Source of the DNA: Prostheceraeus crozeri
Lineage: Eukaryota; Platyhelminthes; Polycladida; Euryleptidae
Direction: 5' to 3'
NCBI GenBank assembly: GCA_907163375.1
Contig: CAJQUW010007545.1
Coordinates: 240,001-304,000 of the forward strand
Length of the DNA: 64,000 nucleotides
The position numbers and the translations under genes are program-made. Positions within the stretch are counted from its first letter, which is position 1; each line of letters opens with the position of its first letter. Of the stretch, positions 32,201 through 41,100 are shown piece by piece. The notes below the pieces were generated by a model. The model saw only the letters and a list, made by a program, of their open reading frames with translations. It was not told the origin of the DNA and did not search any database.

Positions 32201-33666
32201 TTATTCACATTGGAAAAATATATTAGCATACTTTTGCATTAACTCATTCATTCGGAAATGGAGTGTGATACTTGTCACAGCATCTTTATGAAAAGGAATC
32301 AACGCACCAGCATCGTCATAAATGGCAATATCAATTTGTGGGATGTAGTTTGATTTCAGCTTTGTATAATGCACTTTCTTGAAAGTATGCTCAGATAAAA
32401 TACTGCAGCTTTTTGGCTGGTATGGTATCATTGCTAGCAATGGAGCTTCAACATCTCCCACACGTACATCTTCACCAATATTGGAATATATCTGAAAATA
32501 GTTAATACGACGCGATAGCGACATGTCTGCGCTAGCTTTGGTTACAGTACCACTTTTAAAGATATTTTGGTCAAAACCCAAAATGTCCATTAGAGTTTTA
32601 TCCATAATTAGTTCAACACCTTTTCCACTTATAGTGAGAGACAAAGTACCTTCTTTTTCAGAAAATGAAATATGTTGCTCATTAATCACTTCATTTAAAT
32701 AATCTACAACCAATTTAACTGAAGTAATAATGCGAGGCATCAACACTCTTGTTTCATGTAAAATACCACCTAAAGGCTCTACACACTTTCTGTATAAAGA
32801 TACGGTCCACTCTGTATCAAATTGATTTGACCTTTCACATGGTAAATGTTGCATATCAGATTTTCCATGAACAGCTGCAGAACGATGTAAGAACTGATGA
32901 AAATCTTTTGAACAAACTAATACTAGATCATCATCATTTAATTTACTTATTGCAATATGATTAGATGATTTGATATAAGTCAATGTTGCCACTTGTTTAC
33001 CATCAACTCGAAGGAGATAATTAAATTTCTTCAATAATGTTTCAGGAGTCATGTTTGTCTTTCTTGGCTTAATCACAATCTTCTTTACCAACGTCTTCTC
33101 ATTTCTTGGAATAAGATCTACATAATAAGCTTCCTCTTGATATATTAACTGTTTATGACCACTTATGTGGTAATTAACGTTAAAATTATCATAGCTTGTT
33201 AAGGCGCTAGCGAGGTAACCTAAATCATTTCTTAAACTTGGACTTAAACCAACAATCCAATCTTTCTCAACTACATGATGTACAAAAGTATAATCATCAT
33301 TGTGCGGAGTAAATTGGACAATATGTTTACACGCTTTATTCAAGAAATCATATATAAACTTTTTACATGATAAGAGATCTTTCTTTGCCACTGTGGAATG
33401 TATACTCGGCACCCCTTTTCACATTGGTAAGCAGCTGTGCGTCTCATATTAATAGTCATCACCTCATGATCAAAAGTATAGACACAGTTGCTATAAACAA
33501 GTTGAGTGACACCCACTTCCCAATTTCCATTTAGCTGTTGTGCATGATCAATGGGAGTAGAAAAGAGTGCGGCTCGATTACTAGCAAATCTCTTTGTAGC
33601 CGCATTGCTAAGCAAAATATGATAAAACGACCTTTTCGGTCTTCTCCAATAAAGATCGCTTTCCAA
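32201..33666 (-). CDS. Polinton capsid-associated-type protein A (E2, fossil)
   Basis: It has the same SFYHILLSNAATKRF module, then NGNWEVGVTQLVYSN, and a long C-terminal part (LVKKIVIKPRKTNMTPE... to the end). It lacks the clean start seen in E1, because its beginning merges with protease-like sequence at the edge of the block shared by E1 and E2. Broken (about one break). Confidence 0.65.
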
Positions 33667-33840
33667 TGCTCACCGCCTAAATTCTGCGAATGAGTGTTTA
33701 GCACAATAAAGATGGGATAGTGATTTACTGCAGGTGGTAAGGTATCGAGTGAATAGACATTATCGAAAGCTTTCAACGTCGCTTCGTCTGCATTACGCTA
33801 CACTTTAGTCTTAATATCGTCAGCAGTCAACCAACTCATT
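33640..33840 (-). CDS. Adenain-like cysteine protease, N-terminal remnant (fossil)
   Basis: The sequence contains MSWLTADDIKT, then NHYPIFIVLNTHSQ and GGEHWKAIFI. GG-x-HW is the catalytic His motif of the adenovirus-type maturation protease (C5, Ulp1 fold) present in all Polintons. The downstream Asp/Gln/Cys part is not found. The family role is cleavage of capsid precursors. Only an N-terminal piece remains, so it is not functional. Confidence 0.7.
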
Positions 33841-35117
33841 AACGATTATACTGAAGAATCACGTCACGATACTTTGTAATTTCAATGTTTGAATCGAAGA
33901 CTGCATAAATTAATACATTGATCGTCTCAGGTAGTGTTCTTTTGAACGTCAAATCCAAACGAATATTATGAGGCACGTTCGCTTGACGATAGGGGGTACT
34001 AATATCGCTGTCAGCAGTCAAATCAAATGCCTAAATAGTATATCCACTCTTAAACTCTTTCATAGTCAGTCCGTTGGTGTCATCCGTATTGTAAAAGCCA
34101 AAGACATCCATAAAATCAACATAACTGCGCATAAATTGATCCGCAGCAAAAATCTGGTTTGTAGGGTGGACCAGGATGACTCACACCATTTACACGAAAA
34201 GCAATTTCACTTAACTGATTGTGTTTAAAATTGAAAGGATTCTTCTTTATATTACCATTAAATGCATCATTTTCAACCATTGCCACCATGAGGAGCTTCG
34301 GTGCTTCCGATGGAAAGAGGCCATCTTTCATGAAACTCTTTTGATCTTTAAGAAGTGTAAAGGTGAGAAGCTTTGTATGCTGAACGGGGTAAATGGCATT
34401 TTGGCGGTTAAGACCTTCAGCATGTCCTCTAATGACACTTGGATTCGGTACTACTCGACGAATGTAAAGTGCAATATCTTCCACATGAATTCTAAAATTG
34501 TCAACTTTAGCAAATGCATTCAGCGCAAATTCAGGCTTATTCAATGTCAGCTTGAGTCGCATACTGGTATTACAGAGTAAAAACTTTGACTGTCTAAAGA
34601 AGTCTAAATTCAGCGGACCATATAGCTGACATACTCTACTATCTTTAATCATAGCAGATCGCTTTACAAAGCCACTGTTTGTTTCAACATCAAATTTTCC
34701 TGCTTCATCTCTATACCATCCCATGGCTTCCATATGACTTTTTTGTGCTGCTGGATGAAACTGTGATACATGATTGAAATATGATTTATAGGGATAATCG
34801 CTTTGACCACCTTCCACCTGCTGCTCTCCAATCGTTAGAGAAACATCGCGAAGTAATGTAGTCAATGGTAAATTGTTCAGTCCAACTTTATGTGCATCGT
34901 CAATAGCAGTTCCATCTGCTTGCTGAATTCTAAACCTCAAATCAACCATCGCATAACTCAAATCTATGTAGTCATCACTACCACCAGGAATAACAAATTC
35001 AATGGGGCCAGCATTCTCAGCTGTTCGAGGATGATAATCTACAATACTTGAACTAAGAATATCTGTCTGTATGGCTTGTTGATCAAACAAACAAAAACCG
35101 GAAGTTTTACACTCCAT
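33839..35117 (-). CDS. Major capsid protein, double jelly roll (fossil)
   Basis: It begins MECKTSGFCLFDQQAIQ and contains AGPIEFVIPGGSDDYIDL, WYRDEAGKFDVETN, FFRQSKFLLCNTSMRLKL, IHVEDIALYIRRVVPNPSV and KNPFNFKH: the series that defines the Polinton major capsid protein (often named F54H12.2-like in animal genomes). The C-terminal part includes LRLDLTF-like sequence before the stop. It forms the hexon-type double-jelly-roll capsomer. It lies directly downstream of the pVI-like gene. The gene is close to full length but broken (one or two breaks). Confidence 0.9.
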
Positions 35118-35119
35118 GA

Positions 35120-35575
35120 TTAGAAGTTATGGCAGCGTCGTCGTTTAGCGCCTGATGAATGATTAGAGCCTCTGCGACGTTTGCGTGAATGCCTTTTGAC
35201 TGAAGATCGCACCTTACCAGCTCCGCGATGTTTCCTCCTTCCTTTTTTCATTCGTTTAGGTGATTTCTTTCCTTGAGTAACACCAGCAAAGGTCTGCTTC
35301 AATGTTTTTAAACCGCGTTCCTTCCCACGATTCAACAAACTGCTCTTAAAACTTCTACCTCTGGAAAGATCACTAGCAACATCACCAGCAAAGCCAACGG
35401 CATTACTTAAAACATTTCGTTTTAAAGATCTACCGACATTGGATATGAGAGGTGCTACAACAGATTTCAGTGCACCAAGTATGCTACCTCCACGTTGGCG
35501 GCGAGCGCCGATGTAAATTTGTCCTCCACCACTTACATAGGAGGGTCGTGAATAAAATGAGGCAGTTGGATTCAT
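35120..35575 (-). CDS. Basic pVI/pX-like minor virion protein
   Basis: 151 residues. A Gly-rich start (SGGGQIYIGARRQRGG) is followed by a hydrophobic-amphipathic segment (SILGALKSVVAPLISNVGRSLKRN, VGFAGDVASDLSRG) and a very basic tail (KKSPKRMKKGRRKHRG..., RHSRKRRRG). This layout is found next to the capsid gene in Polintons and resembles adenovirus pVI/pX, which link DNA to the capsid and help membrane escape. The stop is two bases before the capsid start. The frame looks whole. Confidence 0.7.
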   Translation of the reverse strand: MNPTASFYSRPSYVSGGGQIYIGARRQRGGSILGALKSVVAPLISNVGRSLKRNVLSNAVGFAGDVASDLSRGRSFKSSLLNRGKERGLKTLKQTFAGVTQGKKSPKRMKKGRRKHRGAGKVRSSVKRHSRKRRRGSNHSSGAKRRRCHNF

Positions 35576-35616
35576 AGCTCAAACCCTAAACATTGTTAGT
35601 TACAACTTTGCATGAA

Positions 35617-36825
35617 TCACTGTCGATCACTTAGATGAAAGATGTCAGCACGACGCATCCAAGAGTTCATACTTGAAGGATAACCAGTCCATTTAACAAG
35701 ACACCATTCTTCACCTTGCCGTTTTTTACATCGAATGATTTTCTCTACCAAATATGTTTCACTTTCAGTGACTACCTCAATCTCATCGCGGTAAAAGCTA
35801 CCCTCAATTTCTTCATTATCGTAATCTTTCAACTTGTAGGTGGTCGGAGAGTCTTTTTGATTAATCCTTGATACTGTAAATACCTCCTCTGTCCAATTCG
35901 GAAGGTACCCTTTAGCAAAAACACTTTTCACTTTTGAGATACGAACTTTATCACCAATTTTCACATGAGTGCGTTTACGTTGGAATGATTCGCGCACTTT
36001 ATCTACATTGTCAGCATTTACATCTACTGGTCTGAGTCCAATAGAACGATGGATAGAATGATTGTAGGCATGGAGTGTATCTTGTAGAACCTTTGTCCAA
36101 TTTTGTGTCAAGTTGGCAGTAAAATGTCGCCACAAGCGATTTTTTAATGTGCGATTAAAACGTTCAACGAGTGCAGCTTTATAAGCACTCTTTACACTAA
36201 ACAACTCAATGTCATGCCTCTCAAATAATCTTGTCACATGCTGATTTTCAAACTCTTTTCCTTGATCACTCTGAATTCTTTTTGGAATGCGGCCTTCTCG
36301 AAAAATTGTTTGGAATGCTTTTGCTACTCCTTTCCCTTCTTTAGTTTTTAAAGGTTGAGCCCACGCATAACGCGAGAAAATATCAATGACGGTTAAAATA
36401 AAATTATTGCCCGAGTTATGTTTTGAAATGGAGGCAACATCACACAAATCTGCTTGCCACTGTTCATCGATGTCATGAACAATATAATGGCGGGTGCGGT
36501 ACTTCTTTTTCGCTTGTTTGTGGAGTGTATAGGTAGCCTGACCCTTTAACCATCGTTTCACTTGTGATTGTGGAAGACAACTCGCTTTTGATAATTTCTT
36601 GATAGATGCAAATCCTGCCGGATGTTTTACATCATAATAGATTGACTTCAAACGTTCAGTCGATGACGACTGACTCTTTTTTCTCCTTCTCATCCTTTTG
36701 TTTTCTTGCCTTTCTACATTTACAACAACTGCAGCATTTAGCTTTAGCGGTTTTGCGATCGTGTTCACATTGCTTAGGGGTTTCATTGTGAGAGCTGGCG
36801 CAGCAAGTGCAAGTGACAACGACAT
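35617..36825 (-). CDS. Polinton integrase with C-terminal chromodomain
   Basis: 402 residues. The N-terminal helical region (SIYYDVKHPAGFASIKKLSK...VKRWL) is typical of Polinton integrases. The retroviral-type core has DDE residues in QADLCD, QSDQGKEFEN and AALVERFNRT. The C-terminus holds an SH3-like part (VKIGDKVRI) and a chromodomain (YLVEKIIRCKK...WCLVKWTGYP...W). It catalyses insertion with 6-bp duplications, as seen for this element. The first about 45 residues are low in complexity and overlap the Cys-rich frame, so the real start may be the Met near 36690. The core motifs are present; activity is not asserted. Confidence 0.88.
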   Translation of the reverse strand: MSLSLALAAPALTMKPLSNVNTIAKPLKLNAAVVVNVERQENKRMRRRKKSQSSSTERLKSIYYDVKHPAGFASIKKLSKASCLPQSQVKRWLKGQATYTLHKQAKKKYRTRHYIVHDIDEQWQADLCDVASISKHNSGNNFILTVIDIFSRYAWAQPLKTKEGKGVAKAFQTIFREGRIPKRIQSDQGKEFENQHVTRLFERHDIELFSVKSAYKAALVERFNRTLKNRLWRHFTANLTQNWTKVLQDTLHAYNHSIHRSIGLRPVDVNADNVDKVRESFQRKRTHVKIGDKVRISKVKSVFAKGYLPNWTEEVFTVSRINQKDSPTTYKLKDYDNEEIEGSFYRDEIEVVTESETYLVEKIIRCKKRQGEEWCLVKWTGYPSSMNSWMRRADIFHLSDRQ

Positions 36826-36871
36826 TCACCTCTGGAGGCTCATTACATGGCAAGCAACACATCTGCTTCAT
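36656..36871 (-). CDS. Cys-rich 71-residue frame overlapping integrase start
   Basis: The frame starts MKQMCCLPCNEPPEV and has 12 cysteines in 71 residues, in clusters (CCLPC, CTCC, CCSCCKC), then a Lys/Glu-rich tail. It follows the preceding gene's stop by one base, as other genes in this cluster do, and overlaps the low-complexity start of integrase in another frame. It looks like a small metal-binding protein. A function is not known, and it might be a chance frame. Confidence 0.4.
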   Translation of the reverse strand: MKQMCCLPCNEPPEVNVVVTCTCCASSHNETPKQCEHDRKTAKAKCCSCCKCRKARKQKDEKEKKESVVID

Positions 36872-36872
36872 A

Positions 36873-37565
36873 TTAATAGTCTGAGAACATGTATTTCCTA
36901 GGAGGAGCTGTTTTACGTTTTCCTTTTACTAGTTTTAGTGGTGATGTAGATCTACGTCGAGTTCTTCCTCTTGTTTGCTTAGTGAGTGTGGGAGGGGATG
37001 TAGCAGGTGACGTCTTAAACCAATTTGTTGGCATTTTCATCGCCTGAAGCATTGGAGCAGTAGCCACTGTTGAATCAAGTTCTTTCAATGTCTCATTATT
37101 TAAAGCAAATTTTGGCACATTATGCTTTTTCAATAGTTTAAGAAAGTATGACCAACCAGGTGGAACATAGCCCTGACGGCGCTTTCTACGTGTCGCATAC
37201 TGAATCAAGTCTTCATAACGTGAAGCATCAATCACTTTATTTTCATCTGTAATGATTTCTCCTCTATCATTTACATTGAGATGGGGTTCAATACTGTTGA
37301 AAAGAGATATGGCATGTGCGCGAGATGCTAAAGGTGTAGCAGTCGATACAGAGTCACGCATCTTATTATTCAAGTTTTTCAATTGCTCAACAGTTTCCGA
37401 TTGTAATAATACAGCACGATGTGGATCTTTGATGTGAACATTTTGCTGATAATCTATTTCTTTCCTATACATTTGATTTGCAAGAGATTGCTTTACTTGC
37501 TGCATGGCAGTCAATTGTACATATTCATCCTGAGGAATAACAATCATGCGAGAATAAGAACTCAT
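36873..37565 (-). CDS. Polinton protein upstream of integrase, unknown role
   Basis: 230 residues. An N-terminal helical part (RMIVIPQDEYVQLTAMQQVKQSL...) is followed by a central stretch (NVNDRGEIITDENKVIDASRYEDLIQYATRRKRRQG.VPPGWSYFLKLLKKHNVP) and a basic Pro/Thr/Ser tail. Comparable proteins that start with R-M-hydrophobic-hydrophobic-hydrophobic-P occur in many animal Polintons; their role is not known. The start overlaps the ATPase stop by four bases. The frame looks whole. Confidence 0.6.
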   Translation of the reverse strand: MSSYSRMIVIPQDEYVQLTAMQQVKQSLANQMYRKEIDYQQNVHIKDPHRAVLLQSETVEQLKNLNNKMRDSVSTATPLASRAHAISLFNSIEPHLNVNDRGEIITDENKVIDASRYEDLIQYATRRKRRQGYVPPGWSYFLKLLKKHNVPKFALNNETLKELDSTVATAPMLQAMKMPTNWFKTSPATSPPTLTKQTRGRTRRRSTSPLKLVKGKRKTAPPRKYMFSDY

Positions 37566-38224
37566 AGTTTGTAGATAATCATGGGAGTTTTCAAAATATC
37601 ACTTCGAAATCTAAATTCTTCCGGACACTCTTGCGTAAAGTCAATGAATAAGTAACCGTATGGTTTTTCAGTAGCTGCTTGAAAAATTTCAATTAAGGCT
37701 TTTGATCCTCTGGGTGCAACTTGTCGCGCTAAAATTTCAAATTGACTTTTATCTCGCGGATTCTTGAAAATAGCATAATAGTGTGTATTCAGGTTTCGTG
37801 TACGAGCTTCTTTTCCATCAGGAAACAAATTTTGTGTGATATAGATGATAAAACACCTTTTATGATGTGCTGCACGAGTGAACATATCTGTAACATCTTT
37901 GGAATTCTTACTTTCTTTTAATAAATCATCCAATACAACATCATTAGACTGAAGTTTATCCACTGCAATAATTCCTTCATGTCGAATAAAGTTGCGACTT
38001 TGCAATTCCTGAAACAGGGACGGTTGATAAATACCATAACACCAAATCACTCGATTAATAGGTTCCTTAAACAACTCCCTTCTTTTATCCAATAAATTCA
38101 GCGTGAAAACAGTTTTACCTGCATGAGATGGACCTGATACAGTCAGAACTTTATCACATTGAAGTCTGAAATCCATTTTATTACTTTGAGATTCAACATT
38201 TGCATAATTAACGCTTAGAGCCAA
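37562..38224 (-). CDS. Genome-packaging ATPase (FtsK/HerA type)
   Basis: 220 residues. Walker A is GPSHAGKT, preceded by a strand (KVLTVS). Walker B is NDVVLDDLL. A sensor-like CFIIYITQNLF follows, then an arginine-containing stretch (TRNLNTHYYAIFKNPRDKSQF) and YGYLFIDF near the end. This is the A32-like packaging ATPase of Polintons and NCLDV relatives, which drives DNA into the capsid. It is about the usual size. Compactly arranged with its neighbours. The frame looks whole. Confidence 0.88.
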   Translation of the reverse strand: MALSVNYANVESQSNKMDFRLQCDKVLTVSGPSHAGKTVFTLNLLDKRRELFKEPINRVIWCYGIYQPSLFQELQSRNFIRHEGIIAVDKLQSNDVVLDDLLKESKNSKDVTDMFTRAAHHKRCFIIYITQNLFPDGKEARTRNLNTHYYAIFKNPRDKSQFEILARQVAPRGSKALIEIFQAATEKPYGYLFIDFTQECPEEFRFRSDILKTPMIIYKL

Positions 38225-38260
38225 AGATATTACCCAATAGGTTGCCCACGGCAGGAGCTA

Positions 38261-38557
38261 TCATTGGAAGTATTGCTGAAAGGAAACCGCCCTTTGTGTT
38301 AGAGTTTTCCTCTTTCTTTGAAGGGTGACTTTAGGATTGGAGATGAAACGCAATTTCGTAGCATATCGCTTAAGTAACTTTCGTTGTTTTGGCGCTAATT
38401 TCTTCGTCCTCAACTTCCTCACATGAGAAATAATTTCACAAATGAATTTATCGTTAGCATGTCGTATAGCATTGTATCGCTGATTTGCTTTCATTCGTCG
38501 GAGAGCTTGAATGGCTGAAGAAAACTTTGAAGACTTTTGACTTTTACGTTTCGCCAT
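38261..38557 (-). CDS. Small basic Polinton protein
   Basis: 98 residues, very Arg/Lys rich: MAKRKSQKSSKFSSAIQALRRM..., then HVRKLRTKKLAPKQRKLLKRY. A small basic protein of this type, with an A-LRRM start and a K-PKQRK-L-KRY-type helix, is common beside the ATPase in Polintons. The role is unknown; DNA binding is likely from charge. It may not be whole. Confidence 0.5.
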   Translation of the reverse strand: MAKRKSQKSSKFSSAIQALRRMKANQRYNAIRHANDKFICEIISHVRKLRTKKLAPKQRKLLKRYATKLRFISNPKVTLQRKRKTLTQRAVSFQQYFQ

Positions 38558-38608
38558 TTTCCGTGTTAGTCTTTGCTAAAACCTATCTTTACCACATTTG
38601 CATAGGTA

Positions 38609-38770
38609 CTAACTATTGCGACATAAGTGACACTCGAAATGAGCAATATCACAGTGGCTACATTTGCAAAGTTGAATGCAATTACGTATGAAACAGCGTT
38701 GACAAAAAGCATGCTTACATCTCTTAAAGATGCGCTTTTCATTTCCATCCTTTCCATCCATCCAACACAT
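38609..38770 (-). CDS. Zinc-binding RING-like small protein (53 residues)
   Basis: The frame begins MCWMDGKDGNEKRIF and contains RCKHAFCQRCF (C-x-H-x2-C-x2-C), then CSHC and CHLC. This is the central and distal half of a RING-type site; the first CxxC pair is reduced to one Cys. A longer frame on the same strand (38566-38778) covers the same DNA but is a plain hydrophobic shadow. A ubiquitin-ligase role would be inference. Confidence 0.4.
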   Translation of the reverse strand: MCWMDGKDGNEKRIFKRCKHAFCQRCFIRNCIQLCKCSHCDIAHFECHLCRNS

Positions 38771-38927
38771 CGTTTCACCGTTACTGATGTCTATAGCAAA
38801 TCTTCTTGAAGATTTGATTTGCTAGCCTTTTCTAAATAATAGACACATGTACAGAAGGAATATACTTCGAGAGTGAGCAGACATAGCTCGAAAACCAGTT
38901 GTGTTACAATCAAGTACCACTGCATTT

Positions 38928-39338
38928 TCAATTTTCCTTCATCGAAAGTTGAATGTGAATATCTGAAATCGCTTCAATCACTAGACTGCTGCCATGATGG
39001 TTGAATGCGTTAAGACGTTCAGCAATTTTTATCATATGTCTTTTAAAAAATTCTTGGGGGTGATCTACCACTTCCATTGAATAAGAAGCAAAATGGAAAG
39101 AGCGACTTTCCACCTCTTCCTTTCCAAAATGACTAAACTTAATTTTCGCAACTAATCGCGCCATGACAATGCTATCAGAGAATGTATTCATTAACTCTAG
39201 AAATAGAGTGCTAGCATCATCGACCACTGCTTCGATGTCGGTCTCATCTTTATGAAAATTTATCACATAATCTTGAACAGCTCCTTTTAAACTTTGCCTA
39301 TGAAAATGTAATGTTCCGCAGTCGTTTGAGAAAGACAT
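38928..39338 (-). CDS. Polinton/adintovirus helical protein
   Basis: 136 residues. It resembles the region that in animal Polintons stands before or at the start of the polymerase, with VVDDASTLFLELMNTF, AKIKFSHFGKEEVESRSFHFAS, and GSSLVIEAISDIHIQL near the end (family pattern G-S-G-W-x-L-x-x-I). Its function is not established. It sits between the RING-like and exonuclease-like genes. The frame is open throughout. Confidence 0.5.
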   Translation of the reverse strand: MSFSNDCGTLHFHRQSLKGAVQDYVINFHKDETDIEAVVDDASTLFLELMNTFSDSIVMARLVAKIKFSHFGKEEVESRSFHFASYSMEVVDHPQEFFKRHMIKIAERLNAFNHHGSSLVIEAISDIHIQLSMKEN

Positions 39339-39428
39339 GATCGCCCTTTAACTAACCCATCCATTGCATGAAAACAACAACAACTCTTCTCATAGTAACA
39401 TTTATTGAATAACGGTAACAAGCATGCA

Positions 39429-39959
39429 TTATAAATCAATGGTTTGAAAGAGATAAAATAGATACAGCTGGTAACTATCATACAGCGAGCAATGATAACC
39501 ATACAGGACTTTGGCAGTGCTGAGGTAAGGAGGAAAGAAGCATTGGTTATGAACGTAGCTACTACAACGAACAGACAAAATAGGAACAGACAAATCCTTA
39601 AAACGTTTCGTGACTTCATGATAGTGTTGATTCACTCTACTATCCCAAGGTGGGAGCAAAATATCATCAATGATTAAATTAGGAAATACTTTCCTCTCCT
39701 TACCAGGATTATTACAAAAGATGCGTATAACATTGAAAGCAGCTAACCATCGTTTAAAGTCAATAAGAAGAGCACTCTCACAAGAAAAGCCATAGTCTTG
39801 CAAATATTTCAGATTAAGTCCATGAATGTGTTTTCTCGCCCATTGATCAACATTGGGATTGCAGTTGGCATGTTGATGATAGACACTAACAATCTGATAT
39901 GTCCAATTGTTCATAGCAATAGCACTGAGCTCCTGTACAGGTTCACCCTCACAATCCAT
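39429..39959 (-). CDS. DnaQ/RNase H-fold exonuclease-like protein
   Basis: 176 residues. The start MDCEGEPVQELSAIAM has the D-x-E of exonuclease motif I (DEDD family). It continues with YQIVSVYHQHA..., WARKHIHGLNLKYLQDYGF, FKRWLAAFNVIRIFCNNPGKE, LPPWDSRVNQHYHEV and YHCSLYDSYQLYLF, a series found in Polinton-linked proteins. The role is probably 3'-5' nuclease or a related nucleic-acid enzyme; this is inference. The last acidic residue expected is the D in CSLYDSYQL. The frame looks whole, although the Met may be internal. Confidence 0.5.
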   Translation of the reverse strand: MDCEGEPVQELSAIAMNNWTYQIVSVYHQHANCNPNVDQWARKHIHGLNLKYLQDYGFSCESALLIDFKRWLAAFNVIRIFCNNPGKERKVFPNLIIDDILLPPWDSRVNQHYHEVTKRFKDLSVPILSVRCSSYVHNQCFFPPYLSTAKVLYGYHCSLYDSYQLYLFYLFQTIDL

Positions 39960-40011
39960 AAAAATGATGATAGAAGCCTAAAACGGAAATTTACACATCT
40001 AAGGAAACGTT

Positions 40012-40212
40012 CTATAACATATTACAAAATGAAGAATTACATCGATGCTTTTCACGACAAAATACACAAATGATATGATGGCAACGAAGAAGTAAAATGT
40101 ATCTAATAAGACCACGTCTACGACACTCAAAGCACATAAGCGAATTGTCATAGGGTAGAGTTAGGAAAGGACTAGTAATTCTCCTTCTTTGATTTGCGTT
40201 TTGATGCAGCAT
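40012..40212 (-). CDS. RING-like small protein
   Basis: From the Met at 40212 (MLHQNANQRRRITSPF). The pattern is CFEC, 13 residues, RCHHIICVFC, then HRCNSSFC, that is C-x2-C...C-x-H-x2-C-x2-C...C-x4-C, close to a RING/treble-clef site. It overlaps the 3' end of the next upstream gene by about 40 nt in another frame. The stop follows the last Cys by three residues, so the protein is essentially only the finger. Confidence 0.45.
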   Translation of the reverse strand: MLHQNANQRRRITSPFLTLPYDNSLMCFECRRRGLIRYILLLRCHHIICVFCREKHRCNSSFCNML

Positions 40213-40946
40213 TCTTCTCCGACTTGCGCTTCGTACCACTGCTGTTAAGGATTTGATCAATTATGTCGTCCACGTTGGGTGGTTTTGGAATATATAGGAT
40301 GGATTCCATATGCATGGAGAGAGAGGCTATTTTATTATCCTTATGCCGACCATAATATAGCCCATTCACTTTGAAAAGGATATCCCAAGTACCTTCTCCG
40401 AGCTCGTCGCATGTGATGGGTGTTGAATGATCTCTCTCCTTCTTATAGTAAGTGCACCAATGTGATACCGGTAGGCAAATTTGATTACCATCCAAAATCT
40501 TTCTATAGGGAGTATCCTTGTCATCTCTCGCCTTCCACTCTTGAGCAAGAGGAGTAGGAATGTCCATATTTAATGTCACGTACTCCTCAATAATATCAAG
40601 TTGGTGGCGAATGTACGGACTCACGGGGATCAGTATGTAGTCCCCATACTGATTGTGCATTATCTTGACATCCGTGGAAGGGAGCATTCCCGTTTGGAGT
40701 ACTACGCCATGATCGTCATAACGCAAGACTTGTTTAAATTTACGCTGTAGCGGTGTAGGATTATGTACCTTGATTGTTTCTTCCACTGGCCTCAGTTGTA
40801 GATGATCTGATTGTAGCGAACCTTGTAACGTTTGACCGCCATTTTGTCCTACTAGCGCAGCAGATGGAGTAGATGCCTGAAAATGGAAAAGATTGTATTA
40901 AGTTTACGTTCAAGGGAGGAGAGGGAGGAAAGTAGCGACTTACCAT
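40172..40946 (-). CDS. Early-type accessory protein, possible ssDNA-binding, spliced start
   Basis: The ATG at 40944-40946 is followed at once by GTAAGT. A 67-nt intron ends in TTTTCAG at 40877, and exon 2 continues ASTPSAALVGQNGG... to VEETIKVHNPTPLQRKF. The body has TDVKIMHNQYGDYILIPV, ICLPVSHWCTYYKKE, ITCDELGEGTWDILFKVNG and YYGRHKDNKIASLSMHM. The tail is basic (KRKSEKNAASKRKSKK). About 225 residues. The beta-rich body and position suggest a replication accessory such as an ssDNA-binding protein; this is only a guess. It is the outermost gene on this side, next to the right terminal repeat. Confidence 0.55.
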
Positions 40947-41100
40947 TTTAGTTGGATAATAGAATAGGGAACTAGAGAGAGGAAATGTGCGTCCGTCACT
41001 CGTGTGATTCAACGATGGAATGATTCTCACTGTGGAAGGCTCGCTATTTATAAAGAAATGCTTGATTCTCATTGGATGATGATCCTCATTGGACAATAAC
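40947..41100 (-). promoter_or_regulatory. Promoter of the spliced accessory gene
   Basis: Two CCAAT boxes (ATTGG on plus at 41071-41075 and 41088-41092) and TATAAATA (plus 41045-41052) precede a leader of about 70 nt that ends in ATG-GTAAGT. This is the same order as at the polymerase promoters. Confidence 0.6.

Noticed and set aside
38566-38778. 70-residue hydrophobic minus frame
   Set aside because: It overlaps the RING-like frame and has no features beyond hydrophobicity; the Cys/His pattern is in the other frame.
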